Source of the DNA: Amycolatopsis sp. MtRt-6
Lineage (GTDB): Bacteria > Actinomycetota > Actinomycetes > Mycobacteriales > Pseudonocardiaceae
Direction: 5' to 3'
DNA: 64,000 nucleotides
Assembly (NCBI RefSeq): GCF_017308975.1
Contig: NZ_JADWPD010000027.1
Span: forward strand, 103,505-167,504
Both the position numbers and the translations under genes were made by a program. Positions 1 to 12,352 of the stretch are shown here, piece after piece. The first letter of the stretch is position 1. Each line of letters starts with the position of its first letter. The notes beneath the pieces were generated by a model. It was not told where the DNA came from. It did not search any database and saw nothing but the letters and a program-made list of their open reading frames with translations.

Positions 1-555
1 CGCCTCGACGTCACCGACCGCGCGGACGTCGCCGCGTTCGCCGGCGCCGCCGCCCGGGCGCACGGACGGATCGACGCCTTCGTCGCCAACGCCGGCGTGA
101 TGCCGTTGTCGCGCCTGGACTCCCTGCACGTCGACGAGTGGGACCGGATGATCGACGTGAACCTCCGCGGCCTGCTGCACGGGATCGCGGCGGTCCTGCC
201 GCACTTCCGGCGCGCACGCGGCGGGCACTTCGTGACGATCGCCTCCACCGGCGCGCACGAGGTCGTGCCGACAGCCGCGGTCTACTGCGGCACCAAGTAC
301 GCGGCCCGGGCGATCACCGAAGGCCTGCGCCTGGAGGCCGGCCCGGGTATCCGCGTGACGACCGTCTCCCCCGGCGTCACCGAGTCCGAACTCGCGGACA
401 CGATCACCGAACCGGGTGCTCGGGAGGCGATGCGCGCCTACCGCGCGGTGACCCTCCCGGCGGACGCCATCGCCGGGGCCGTGTCCTACGCGATCGGGCA
501 GCCGGAGGACGTCGACGTCAACGAGATCATCGTGCGGCCGACCGCCCAGCGGTAG
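1..555 (+). CDS. SDR family oxidoreductase, 5' end outside window
   Basis: The reading frame is open from the first base, so the N-terminal Rossmann glycine motif lies outside the window. What remains (184 codons) shows the DVT element, the NAG motif of the cofactor fold (VANAGVMP), the catalytic serine in IASTGAHE and the YxxxK pair as YCGTK, in the order of a classical short-chain dehydrogenase/reductase. It should be a cytosolic NAD(P)-dependent oxidoreductase; the substrate cannot be read from the sequence. It converges on the downstream minus-strand nnrD gene with a 12-bp gap. Confidence 0.85.
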   Translation, partial: RLDVTDRADVAAFAGAAARAHGRIDAFVANAGVMPLSRLDSLHVDEWDRMIDVNLRGLLHGIAAVLPHFRRARGGHFVTIASTGAHEVVPTAAVYCGTKYAARAITEGLRLEAGPGIRVTTVSPGVTESELADTITEPGAREAMRAYRAVTLPADAIAGAVSYAIGQPEDVDVNEIIVRPTAQR

Positions 556-567
556 GCCGTGCGGGGC

Positions 568-1437
568 TCAGCGCTCCAGCTCGGCGATGACCCGCGGGAT
601 CTCCGCCACCAGCTCACGGGCCAGCAGGCCGGTGCTGCCGGTGTCCGGGATCAGCCGCTGGCCGGCCACCGCGTGGACGTGCGTGGCCCAGCAGGCCGCC
701 TGGCCGGCCGTTGCCCCTCGGGCCAGGAAACCGCCGGTCAGCCCCGCCAGGACGTCGCCGCTGCCGGACGTCGCCAGGCCGACGTGGCCGCTGCCGTCGC
801 GCCACGTCCGGCCCTCCGGCGCGGCGACCACGCCCATCAGCAGCACCACGCCGCCGTAGCGGCCGGCGATGCGCACCGCCGTCTCCAGGTCGTCGACGTC
901 CTTCTCCTCGCAGCCGTCGAGGAACGCGGCTTCGACCCGGTTCGGCGTCAGGAGGAGCCGGCCGGCCAGGGGTTCCGCGAGCGCCGGGGCGCGGCTCAGC
1001 GCGCCGAGCGCGAACGCGTCGAGCACCACCCGCGCGTCCGGGGCGATCGCCGGCACCAGGCGCCGCAGGAGGTCTTCGGTCTCCGGCGCGCCGGTCAGGC
1101 CGGGACCGACCACGACCGTGCCGGCGCCGGGCAGGACCTCGGCCAGCCGGTCGACGGCGTCGGCCGCGATCGCGCCGGTCTTCGTCTCCGGCAGCCCGAA
1201 CACCGACGACTCGGGGACCGAGACGCCGAGTGCCGTCGCGTGCCGTTCGGCGACCGCCACCTGCAGCGTGCCCGCCCCGGCGCGCAGGGCGGCGGTGCCG
1301 GACAGCGCCGGTGCGCCCGGCACCGTCCGGGCGCCGCCGACGACGAGCACCGTGCCGCGGTCGTCCGCGCCGATCCGCCAGTCCCGCAGCAGGGCCGGGC
1401 TGATCGGCGCCGGGTCAGGTGAGCTGCTGTGCGGCAT
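568..1437 (-). CDS. nnrD: ADP-dependent NAD(P)H-hydrate dehydratase
   Basis: 289 aa, of the YjeF C-terminal/NnrD family, which dehydrates the damaged S-form of NAD(P)H hydrate back to NAD(P)H using ADP. Visible family marks are the ribokinase-like core with VLVVGGA near the N-terminus, VVVGPGL, the loop LLTPNRVEAAFL and the GSGDVLAGLTGG anion-hole motif near the C-terminus. There is no fused NnrE epimerase domain, so the epimerase must be elsewhere. Its ATG lies 23 bp inside the upstream phosphatase gene, suggesting translational coupling in a two-gene operon. Confidence 0.85.
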   Translation of the reverse strand: MPHSSSPDPAPISPALLRDWRIGADDRGTVLVVGGARTVPGAPALSGTAALRAGAGTLQVAVAERHATALGVSVPESSVFGLPETKTGAIAADAVDRLAEVLPGAGTVVVGPGLTGAPETEDLLRRLVPAIAPDARVVLDAFALGALSRAPALAEPLAGRLLLTPNRVEAAFLDGCEEKDVDDLETAVRIAGRYGGVVLLMGVVAAPEGRTWRDGSGHVGLATSGSGDVLAGLTGGFLARGATAGQAACWATHVHAVAGQRLIPDTGSTGLLARELVAEIPRVIAELER

Positions 1438-2134
1438 CGTCGTCCGCCGTCGGCGGGGTGTCGGTGGCGTGCAGGTGGCCGACCTCCTGGGCCAGCACCA
1501 TCGTGAACCCGCCGTCGGAGTCGCGCTCCCAGGCCGTCACCGAGCCGTTCGGGACCTCGGTGGCGCCGGCCGCGCGCAGCAGATCGGGTTCGGGCAGTCC
1601 TTCGAGCAGGTAGCGCAGGCCGAACACGGTCATCTCGTGCGCCGCCAGCAGCACCCGCTGCCCGGCGTGCTCCACGCTCAGCTCGGCGAGCAGGGACCGC
1701 AGCCGCAGCACGACGTCCGCCCAGGACTCCCCGCCCGGCGGCCGGTAGTAGAACTTGCCCAGCCGCCGCTTGCGCCGCAGCTCGTCGGGCCACCGCTCGC
1801 GGACGCCGTGCGAGGTCAGCAGGTCCAGGACACCGAGCTCGCGGTCGCGCAGCCGCTCGTCCGGGATGACCGGCACGCCGTCGGGCGCCGCCAGCCGGGC
1901 GGTGTCCCAGGCGCGGCGGTAGGTGGAGGTGACGACGACGTCCGGGGGCGCCTCGGCGAGGAACTTCCCCGCCGCCGCAGCCTGTTCGCGCCCCAGGTCC
2001 GTCAGCGGCACGTCGGCGTCGCGCTCGGCGATGTCGATCACGTCCGCGCCTGCCGACTCCGCTTCCTCCCTGGCCACGTTCCCGGTGCTCTGGCCGTGCC
2101 GCAGCACTCCCACCCAGTCCAAGTCGACGTTCAC
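1415..2134 (-). CDS. histidine phosphatase family protein
   Basis: 239 aa. The N-terminal VGVLRHGQSTGN carries the RHG phosphohistidine motif of the phosphoglycerate-mutase-like superfamily, followed by the conserved PLTDLGREQA, STYRRAWDTA and the second histidine in LLAAHEMTVFGLRYLL. The substrate is not evident. It is first in a probable operon with nnrD, whose start codon lies inside its 3' end. Upstream, 82 bp separate it from the divergent SpoIIE phosphatase gene. Confidence 0.85.
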   Translation of the reverse strand: MNVDLDWVGVLRHGQSTGNVAREEAESAGADVIDIAERDADVPLTDLGREQAAAAGKFLAEAPPDVVVTSTYRRAWDTARLAAPDGVPVIPDERLRDRELGVLDLLTSHGVRERWPDELRRKRRLGKFYYRPPGGESWADVVLRLRSLLAELSVEHAGQRVLLAAHEMTVFGLRYLLEGLPEPDLLRAAGATEVPNGSVTAWERDSDGGFTMVLAQEVGHLHATDTPPTADDDAAQQLT

Positions 2135-2216
2135 GCCGCTCTGGTTACCCCGCGGGACCCGCCGTCGAAACCCGGGATGGTTAGGGCCGCAAAGGGGTTG
2201 CGGCTAGGGTCGTCGC

Positions 2217-3437
2217 ATGTCGCGAAGTCTCGACGCCCACGACCGGCTGCAGCAGCTGGAGGCGATCCTCGGTGCCCCGGCCGCGCACCTCGGGCTGGCC
2301 GAGATGCTCGCCGAAACCCTCCAGCGCCTGCGCGAGGTCATGGCGGTCGACACCGCCACCGTGCTGCGGTACCAGCACAGCGGCCGCCAGCTGGCCGCCT
2401 TCGCGGCGGCGGGTATCGAAGAGGAGGTCCACCAGGGCGTACGGGTGCCGGTGGGCAGCGGGTTCGCCGGCCGGGTCGCGCTCGAGCGGGCCCCCGTCAT
2501 CATCGACCACGTCGACGACACCACCGTCGTGAACTCCCTGCTGTGGGAACGCGGTCTGCACTCGATGCTCGGCGTGCCCATGATCGCCGGGACCGAGCTC
2601 GTCGGCGTGCTGCACATCGGTTCCGTGGCGCCCCGGGAGTTCGGCGAGGCCGAAGTGGCCACCATGCAGCTGGTCGCCGACCGCCTCGCGCTGGCGGTCC
2701 AGATGGAGGCGCTGGAGGAGAACCGCACCGCCACCATGGCGCTGCAGCGCAGCCTGCTGCCCAGCAGCCTGCCCGACGTCCCCGGCCTGGCCTTCGGCGC
2801 CCGGTACGTGCCCGGTGCCGAAACCGGGCTCGGCGGGGACTGGTACGACCTGTTCTCCCTGCCGGGTGACCGGCTCGGCATCGTGATGGGCGACGTCTCC
2901 GGCCACGGCCTCGACGCGGCCGTGATCATGGGACGGCTGCGCAGTGCCCTGCGGGCCTACGCCCTCGACTGCGAGAGCCCCGCCGAAGTGCTCGCCAAGC
3001 TCGACCGCAAGGCCAACCACTTCGAGCACGGGGCGATGGCCACGGTGGCCTACGGGATCATCGGTCCCGACCGCGAGGCACTGACGCTGTCGCTGGCCGG
3101 GCACCTGCCCCCGGTGCTCGCCCGGCCCGGCGAGGCGGGCCAGCTGGTGGACGCGCCCCCGGATCCCCCGATCGGGTTGACCATCGGCGTGCCGGAACGC
3201 CGGACGACGGTGGTCGGCCTGCCGGAAGACGCCGTGCTGGTGTTCTACACCGACGGACTGGTCGAGCGCCGGGACCGGCCGGTGGACGTCGGCATGCGGC
3301 AGCTGGCGGCGGCCACCCGCGCCGGGGACCCCGAGCGGGTCTGCGCGCAGGTCATGGCCGCGATGATCGGCAACCGGGCGGCCCAGGACGACGTCGCCGT
3401 GCTGGCCATCCGGCGCCGTGCCGTCCCGGCCGGCTGA
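2217..3437 (+). CDS. GAF-domain PP2C phosphatase (SpoIIE/RsbU type)
   Basis: 406 aa: an N-terminal GAF sensor (about residues 20-165, containing VPVGSGFAGRVA and SMLGVPMI) and a C-terminal PP2C/SpoIIE phosphatase (about 175-400). The metal-binding motifs are GGDWYDLF, MGDVSGHGLDAA, SLAGHLPPVL, VFYTDGLVERR and QDDVAVLAI. Family members dephosphorylate STAS anti-anti-sigma factors and so switch on an alternative sigma factor. It is the first of several partner-switching genes here and converges with a STAS gene. The signal sensed by the GAF domain is unknown. Confidence 0.88.
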   Translation: MSRSLDAHDRLQQLEAILGAPAAHLGLAEMLAETLQRLREVMAVDTATVLRYQHSGRQLAAFAAAGIEEEVHQGVRVPVGSGFAGRVALERAPVIIDHVDDTTVVNSLLWERGLHSMLGVPMIAGTELVGVLHIGSVAPREFGEAEVATMQLVADRLALAVQMEALEENRTATMALQRSLLPSSLPDVPGLAFGARYVPGAETGLGGDWYDLFSLPGDRLGIVMGDVSGHGLDAAVIMGRLRSALRAYALDCESPAEVLAKLDRKANHFEHGAMATVAYGIIGPDREALTLSLAGHLPPVLARPGEAGQLVDAPPDPPIGLTIGVPERRTTVVGLPEDAVLVFYTDGLVERRDRPVDVGMRQLAAATRAGDPERVCAQVMAAMIGNRAAQDDVAVLAIRRRAVPAG

Positions 3438-3459
3438 AACGCGGCCGGGACGATCCGGG

Positions 3460-3843
3460 TCAGGACCCGGTCAGCGCCGCTTCCCTCGTCGGGAAGAGCG
3501 AAAGGCTCTCCTCGAGGCCGGTCAGCTGGATCGGGCGCAGGGTGGCCCGCCCGGACGCGACGATCCGGACCGCGGTGCCGGTGCCGGCGTTGCGGTGGAT
3601 CGTCAGCAACGCGGTCAGGCCGGGCGAGGCGAGGAACTCGACCCGGCTCAGGTCGACCACCAGCACCGGCGGCTGCTCCGCCAGTGCTTCGTCCGCGGCC
3701 TGCACGAGCGCCGGCGCGGTGGTCGTGTCCACGTCCCCGGCGACCTCGACGACGATCGCTTCCTCCTGCTCCGTCCGGGCGATCCGGAACTCCCCGAACG
3801 GCACAGCGGTGGCCGAGCTTTCGAAGTGGGTGGGCTCGGTCAT
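3460..3843 (-). CDS. STAS-domain anti-anti-sigma factor
   Basis: 127 aa. The start is chosen at the ATG at 3843 because an aggaga ribosome-binding site stands 7-8 nt upstream; longer frames lack one. The STAS core is visible: VEVAGDVDTTTAPAL, then VLVVDLSRVEFLASPGLTALL, where the serine of FLASPG is the expected phosphorylation site. It ends with a STAS-typical LRPIQLTGLEESLSLFPTR tail closely resembling that of the next STAS gene, so the two may be paralogues. It is predicted to bind an RsbW-like kinase and release a sigma factor. Confidence 0.88.
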   Translation of the reverse strand: MTEPTHFESSATAVPFGEFRIARTEQEEAIVVEVAGDVDTTTAPALVQAADEALAEQPPVLVVDLSRVEFLASPGLTALLTIHRNAGTGTAVRIVASGRATLRPIQLTGLEESLSLFPTREAALTGS

Positions 3844-4012
3844 GACGATTTCTCCTCGCCTTCGGCAAGCGCCACCGGGCATCCGGTGGGCGTGCGTGAT
3901 CACGAAGGCTGTCTGCTCAACCGCTGTCAATCATGCCTGTCCCGGCGACACGCCGCCGTGTCAGCACCCCGTCCGCTTCCCGCCGCGCCCGCGAGCAGGC
4001 AGGATGGGCGCC

Positions 4013-4396
4013 ATGGGTGAACGGGACGTGACGGGGGACTCACTCGAAGACGCCGCCAGTTCCGCCGGATCGGTGGCGTTGGAGAGCCGGGACGGCGCCG
4101 CGGTGCTGCGCGTCGACGGTGCCCTCGACCTCGCGCTCGCCCCGAAACTGCGCCGGTTGGCCGAACGGGCGGCGCGGCTGCGGCCGGCGCTGCTCGTCAT
4201 CGACCTCACCGGCGTCACCTTCCTGGCCTCGGCGGGCATGGCCGAGCTCGTCCGGGCGCACCGCGGGCCTGCCGCCTCGGTGCCGCTGCGCGTGGTGGCC
4301 ACCGGCCGGATCACCCTGCGGCCCCTGGAGCTGACCCGGCTGGTCGACGAACTCGCCATCTACCCGTCGCTGTCCGAAGCACTGGCTCCCCGATGA
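4013..4396 (+). CDS. STAS-domain anti-anti-sigma factor
   Basis: 127 aa from the ATG at 4013, with agg at 4001-4003 as a weak ribosome-binding site; an in-frame ATG at 4004 is the alternative. The core is LRVDGALDLALAPKL, VIDLTGVTFLASAGMAELV (phospho-acceptor serine in FLASAG) and the tail ITLRPLELTRLVDELAIYPSL, nearly the same pattern as the divergent STAS protein at 3460-3843. Its stop overlaps the ATG of the next GAF-SpoIIE gene (ATGA), and that gene overlaps an RsbW-like kinase in turn. The three therefore form a compact antagonist-phosphatase-kinase operon. Confidence 0.88.
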   Translation: MGERDVTGDSLEDAASSAGSVALESRDGAAVLRVDGALDLALAPKLRRLAERAARLRPALLVIDLTGVTFLASAGMAELVRAHRGPAASVPLRVVATGRITLRPLELTRLVDELAIYPSLSEALAPR

Positions 4397-5976
4397 CGTC
4401 CCCGCCGGAGTTCGACGCCGTCCTCGCCGCCGTGCGCGGCACTTTCGTCGACGGCACCGGGGTTCCGGCGGCCACCGAGGTCCGCCCGCTCGGCCCGGCC
4501 GAGGTGCGGGCGACGCTCGGCGACCACGTCGCGCTCGCGGTCACCGACCCCGCGGTCCTCGCCGAACTGGTGCCCGGCAAGAAGATCACCCGCGCGATCG
4601 CCGTGGCGGCCGACGGCGGCGAGCGCGGCGCATTGGTCTATACCACCGACGAAGCCGGGCCGCTGCCCGTGGACGTCGCCGCCGCCATCGACGCCGCCAC
4701 CACCGGCCTGGCCGCCACCGTCCGGCGGCTGCGCGGCGAAGCCGCGGTCCTCGACGCGCTGCACTCCACCGGTCGCGAACTCACCGCGCAGCTCGACATC
4801 GACCGGATCGTGCAGGACGCGACCGACGCGGCCACGGAAGCGACCGGCGCCGGCTTCGGCGCGTTCTTCTACAACCTCGTCGACGAGTTCGGCGAGTCGT
4901 ACACGCTGTACACGATCTCGGGTGTGCCGCGGGAGGCGTTCGCCGGCTTCCCGATGCCGCGCAACACCGCGGTGTTCGCGCCGACCTTCGACGGCACCGG
5001 GACCGTGCGCAGCCCCGACATCACCCGCGACCCGCGGTTCGGGAAGAACGCGCCGCACCACGGGATGCCGGCCGGGCACCTGCCCGTGTGCAGCTACCTC
5101 GCCGTCCCGGTGATCAGCCCGATCTCCGGCGAGGTGCTGGGCGGGTTCTTCTTCGGCCACCCCGAGCCGGACCGGTTCACCGCGCGGCACGAGTACCTGG
5201 CCGAGGGCATCGCCGCCTACTCGGCCATCGCGCTGGACAACGCCAGGCTCTACGAACGCGAACGCACCCTCGCTTCGGAGCTGTCCCGCAGCATGCTGCC
5301 GGTCGCCCCGCCCACCCCGGGCCTCGCCGTGTTCACCCGGTACCTGCCCGCGGCCACCGGGAGCAAGGTCGGCGGCGACTGGTTCGACGTCATCCGGCTG
5401 CCGTCGGGCGCCACCGCGTTCGTCATCGGGGACGTCGTCGGCCACGGCGTCACCGCCGCGACGGTGATGGGCCAGGTCCGGACGGCCATCCGCAGCTACG
5501 CCCTGCTGGAGCTGCCGCCGTCGGAAGTCCTGCGCAACGTCTCCGAACTGGCCGTCGGGCTGTTCGGCGAGAGCTTCGTGACGTGCTTCTACGCGGTCCA
5601 CCGGCCGTCCGACGGCTCGCTCGCCTACGCGAACGCCGGCCACCTGCCGGCGATCCTGGTCCGCCCGGGCGAACCACCCGAGCAGATCGGCGAGGCGCTC
5701 GCGCAGCCGCTGGGCATCGGCTCGGTCTTCCCGCAGCGCACCGCGGGCTTCCCGGTCGGCGCGGACCTGGTGCTCTACACCGACGGGCTCGTCGAAAGCC
5801 GCACCCGCGACCTCACCCTGGGCATCGAATGGCTGCTGGCGGGTATCCCGGGGCTGCTGACCGCGGCCGACCTCGAAACGGCGTGGGACAAGCTCGTCGA
5901 CGAACTGACGCGCGGACGGCACGACGACGACATCGCCGTGATCCACGTGCGCCACCGCGGAGAGGACGCCCCATGA
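4393..5976 (+). CDS. GAF-domain PP2C phosphatase (SpoIIE/RsbU type)
   Basis: 527 aa. An unassigned N-terminal segment of about 100 residues is followed by a GAF domain (about 115-295; IDRIVQDATDAATEATGAGF and LPVCSYLAVPVIS) and a SpoIIE phosphatase domain (about 305-520) with GGDWFDVI, IGDVVGHGVTAA, NAGHLPAIL, LYTDGLVESR and HDDDIAVIHV. The metal-binding aspartates are in place, so it should be active. It is the middle gene of the STAS-phosphatase-kinase operon, with ATGA overlaps at both ends, implying fixed stoichiometry by coupling. Confidence 0.9.
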   Translation: MTSPPEFDAVLAAVRGTFVDGTGVPAATEVRPLGPAEVRATLGDHVALAVTDPAVLAELVPGKKITRAIAVAADGGERGALVYTTDEAGPLPVDVAAAIDAATTGLAATVRRLRGEAAVLDALHSTGRELTAQLDIDRIVQDATDAATEATGAGFGAFFYNLVDEFGESYTLYTISGVPREAFAGFPMPRNTAVFAPTFDGTGTVRSPDITRDPRFGKNAPHHGMPAGHLPVCSYLAVPVISPISGEVLGGFFFGHPEPDRFTARHEYLAEGIAAYSAIALDNARLYERERTLASELSRSMLPVAPPTPGLAVFTRYLPAATGSKVGGDWFDVIRLPSGATAFVIGDVVGHGVTAATVMGQVRTAIRSYALLELPPSEVLRNVSELAVGLFGESFVTCFYAVHRPSDGSLAYANAGHLPAILVRPGEPPEQIGEALAQPLGIGSVFPQRTAGFPVGADLVLYTDGLVESRTRDLTLGIEWLLAGIPGLLTAADLETAWDKLVDELTRGRHDDDIAVIHVRHRGEDAP

Positions 5977-6389
5977 CGGACCCGCTCCCGCCCGGCGCGC
6001 CCGCTCCCCCGGCCTCGTTCCACCGGCGCACGGCCGCGGAGGCCGGCCGGCTGCCGGAACTGCGGGAAGCACTGGCGCGCTGGCTGACCACACTGCCCCT
6101 GAGCCTCGAGCGGCGGGAGGACATCGTCCTCGCGGGCTACGAGGCGATGGCCAACTCGGCCGAGCACGCCTACCCCGGCGGGGCGGCGGGCCCGGTCGAC
6201 GTCCGGGCCGAAGCGCTGCCCGGACGGCTGATCGTGACCGTCACCGACTACGGCACCTGGCGGCCACCGGCCGCTTCGAACGGGCTGCGGGGCCGCGGCC
6301 TGCTGCTCATCGACACCCTCGCCGACCACTGCGCGCAGGTGCACCGCGACGACGGCACCACGGTCACCATGACCTGGCTGACCGGCTGA
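5973..6389 (+). CDS. RsbW-like anti-sigma serine kinase (HATPase_c)
   Basis: 138 aa GHKL-type ATPase of the anti-sigma kinase family. The N-box is GYEAMANSAEHAY, the G1 region is VTDYGTWRPP and the G2 region is GLRGRGLLLIDTL, with a C-terminal TTVTMTWL strand. Proteins of this kind bind a sigma factor and phosphorylate a STAS partner, most simply the STAS protein encoded two genes upstream. The ATG overlaps the phosphatase stop codon by 4 bp. No sigma-factor gene is adjacent, so the target sigma factor is encoded elsewhere. Confidence 0.88.
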   Translation: MTDPLPPGAPAPPASFHRRTAAEAGRLPELREALARWLTTLPLSLERREDIVLAGYEAMANSAEHAYPGGAAGPVDVRAEALPGRLIVTVTDYGTWRPPAASNGLRGRGLLLIDTLADHCAQVHRDDGTTVTMTWLTG

Positions 6390-6475
6390 CTCACCCGGAC
6401 GCGGCGGTTCGCACGCCCGGCGACCAGGCCGCCGGGCGAGTAGGCTCTGCCGGGGCCGCGTGAACCTGGAGTGTG

Positions 6476-10542
<4,067 letters not shown>

Positions 10543-10546
<4 letters not shown>

Positions 10547-10845
10547 CGACGGCACTCACGCTGGTCAGCGGCCCGGGCGACGATGGCGACCGGGTCCTGA
10601 CCGTCACGGGTGAGATCGACATGAGCAACGCCGCGGACTTCGGTGCGGCGCTGGACCGCGAGCTGGCGGCGGGCACCGCCGTCACCGTGGACCTCACCGG
10701 GGTCGCCTACCTCGACAGCGCCGGCGTCGCGGTGCTGTTCGACCGGGCGGGCGAGCACGACCTGCGGCTGGTCGCGCCGCGGCTGCTCGACCGCGTCCTG
10801 CGGGTCTCCGGGCTCACCCAGGTCACGAAGGTCGTGATCCGCTGA
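10543..10845 (+). CDS. STAS-domain anti-anti-sigma factor
   Basis: 100 aa from the GTG at 10543, chosen because ggagg (10530-10534) lies 8 nt upstream and the GTGA overlap couples it to the hybrid kinase. The core is TVTGEIDMSNAADF and VDLTGVAYLDSAGVAVLFDRA, with the phospho-acceptor serine in YLDSAG. It lacks the LRPLELT tail of the two STAS proteins at 3.5-4.4 kb and so belongs to a different pairing. The natural inference is that the SpoIIE and RsbW domains at the end of the hybrid kinase dephosphorylate and phosphorylate this protein. Confidence 0.88.
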
Positions 10846-10847
10846 AC

Positions 10848-10872
10848 GGTTGACCCGGGGTACACCGGGTAA
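10848..10872 (+). promoter_or_regulatory. candidate SigB/SigF-like promoter
   Basis: ggtt at 10848-10851 and gggtaa at 10867-10872 with a 15-base spacer resemble the GTTT-N14/15-GGGTA consensus of group-3 stress sigma factors in actinobacteria. It lies just after the STAS stop codon and about 215 bp before the ANTAR gene. The match is visual and short, and the rest of the 240-bp gap shows nothing else I can name. Confidence 0.3.
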
Positions 10873-11085
10873 GCGGGCCGCAGCGACGGTGCGTCGGGTG
10901 GGTTGTGCTGCCGGCCGTCGCCAGGTGGCGCCGGCGCGCAACCCACGACGTTCAACAGCGAGCGCCGGGCCGGAGCCACCGCTTTCCCGGTGTCCGGGTG
11001 TTGCGGACGCGAGTAGGGTTTTGCCGTTCCGTTGAAGCAGCAGCGGTTCGGCACGAGCCGCAGCGTCCGGGACGGAGATGACCGA

Positions 11086-11817
11086 GTGACCGGTGAGCCG
11101 ATCCTGCCCGAGCACCTCGACGAGCTGACCGCCGCGATGGCGGACCTCACGGGCGCCCTGGAAACCGAACCAGCCGAAGCGGAGATCCTCGACGCCGTGT
11201 GCGCCGAAGCCGTCCGGGCCGTGCCCGGCGCCGACATGGCGAGCATCACGGCGATCCGCGAAGGGGAACCGACGACGGCTGCCTGCACGGACGAGCGGGC
11301 GGTCGAGATCGACCGGGCCCAGTACGCCGCGGGCGCGGGCCCCTGCCTGCAGGCCGCGGAGACCGGTGAGATCGTCCGGGTTCCGCTCGCCACGGCCGGG
11401 GCGGCGTGGCCCGAGTTCACCGCACGCGCCAAGGAACTCGGCGTCGGCAGCTACCTGGCCGCGCCGCTGCGCGTCGACGACCGCCTGTCCGGCGCCCTGA
11501 ACCTCTTCGGCTACGGCGACCACGGCTTCGCGGAAACCGATTCGCAGCTGTTGAAGCTGTACACGACGGTCGTCTCGTTCGGGCTGCGCACCACCCGGCG
11601 CTACCACCAGGCCCGGCAGCGGACCGTCGAGCTCGAAGCGGCGATGCGCTCGCGGGCGGTGATCGAGCAGGCCAAGGGCATCCTGATGGCGGTGCACCGG
11701 ATCAGCGCCGACGACGCCATCAAGCTGCTCGTCACCGAGTCCCAGCGGACCAACGTGAAGCTGCGGGACGTCGCCGCCCGGTTCGTCGAAGACCTGTCCT
11801 CGGCCGGAACCCGCTGA
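11086..11817 (+). CDS. GAF and ANTAR domain RNA-binding antiterminator
   Basis: 243 aa from the GTG at 11086 (ggag at 11074-11077 as ribosome-binding site; the frame is open further upstream without one). The GAF domain spans about residues 25-165 (AGPCLQAAETGE, YLAAPLRVDDRLSGALNLF). The C-terminal ANTAR domain (about 180-235) has AMRSRAVIEQAKGILMAVH and the following helices. ANTAR proteins bind paired hairpins in nascent RNA and prevent termination. The sensor half resembles those of the phosphatases nearby. It is convergent with an RsbW-like gene with a 1-bp gap. Confidence 0.88.
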   Translation: MTGEPILPEHLDELTAAMADLTGALETEPAEAEILDAVCAEAVRAVPGADMASITAIREGEPTTAACTDERAVEIDRAQYAAGAGPCLQAAETGEIVRVPLATAGAAWPEFTARAKELGVGSYLAAPLRVDDRLSGALNLFGYGDHGFAETDSQLLKLYTTVVSFGLRTTRRYHQARQRTVELEAAMRSRAVIEQAKGILMAVHRISADDAIKLLVTESQRTNVKLRDVAARFVEDLSSAGTR

Positions 11818-11818
11818 A

Positions 11819-12229
11819 TCAGGCGGTGTGGCGGGCCGGGAACGGCCAGGTGAGCGTGATGACCGTGCCGCCGTCGGTCGAGCGGAGGTCCAGCCCGTCG
11901 ACCAGGGCCTGGATCAGGCGCAGCCCGCGGCCGCCGTCGGCGCGCTCGGCCAGTGTCGCCCAGCGGCCCTGGTCGGCGACCGTGACGATCAGCACGTCCT
12001 GGTCGATCCGGGCGCGGACGTCGATCAGCCCCGGCCGGCCGTGGTAGGCGTGGTCGAGCACGTTGGCCATCGCTTCCCAGCAGGCCAGCACGACGTCGTC
12101 GGCCTGCCGCCCGACCTCGTCACCGGCGCGCCGCCGCAACCAGGACACCAGGTGCCGGCGCAGGCTCGGCAGCGTCCGTGGCGAAATCGTGCCGCGGTAC
12201 CGCCATCCGTCCGATCCCAGCTCTTCCAC
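11819..12229 (-). CDS. RsbW-like anti-sigma serine kinase (HATPase_c)
   Basis: 136 aa from a GTG at 12229 with an aggagg motif 5 nt upstream on the minus strand; a second GTG at 12235 overlaps that motif and is unlikely. The GHKL marks are CWEAMANVLDHAY (N-box), VTVADQGRWAT, GGRGLRLIQALVDG and GGTVITLTWPF. It is the second free-standing kinase of the locus and the only minus-strand one. The orientation separates it from the operon at 4.0-6.4 kb, so its STAS partner is not obvious. Confidence 0.87.
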   Translation of the reverse strand: MEELGSDGWRYRGTISPRTLPSLRRHLVSWLRRRAGDEVGRQADDVVLACWEAMANVLDHAYHGRPGLIDVRARIDQDVLIVTVADQGRWATLAERADGGRGLRLIQALVDGLDLRSTDGGTVITLTWPFPARHTA

Positions 12230-12352
12230 GTTCACCTCCTCGGGGGACACCAGGTTTGCTACCCACGGGTTCGGATTCTCAATCACCGGTAATGAGTTCT
12301 CTGGCGCCGTTCGGACCTGGTGCGCCCCGGGCGGGCGTGATCGGATGGGCGG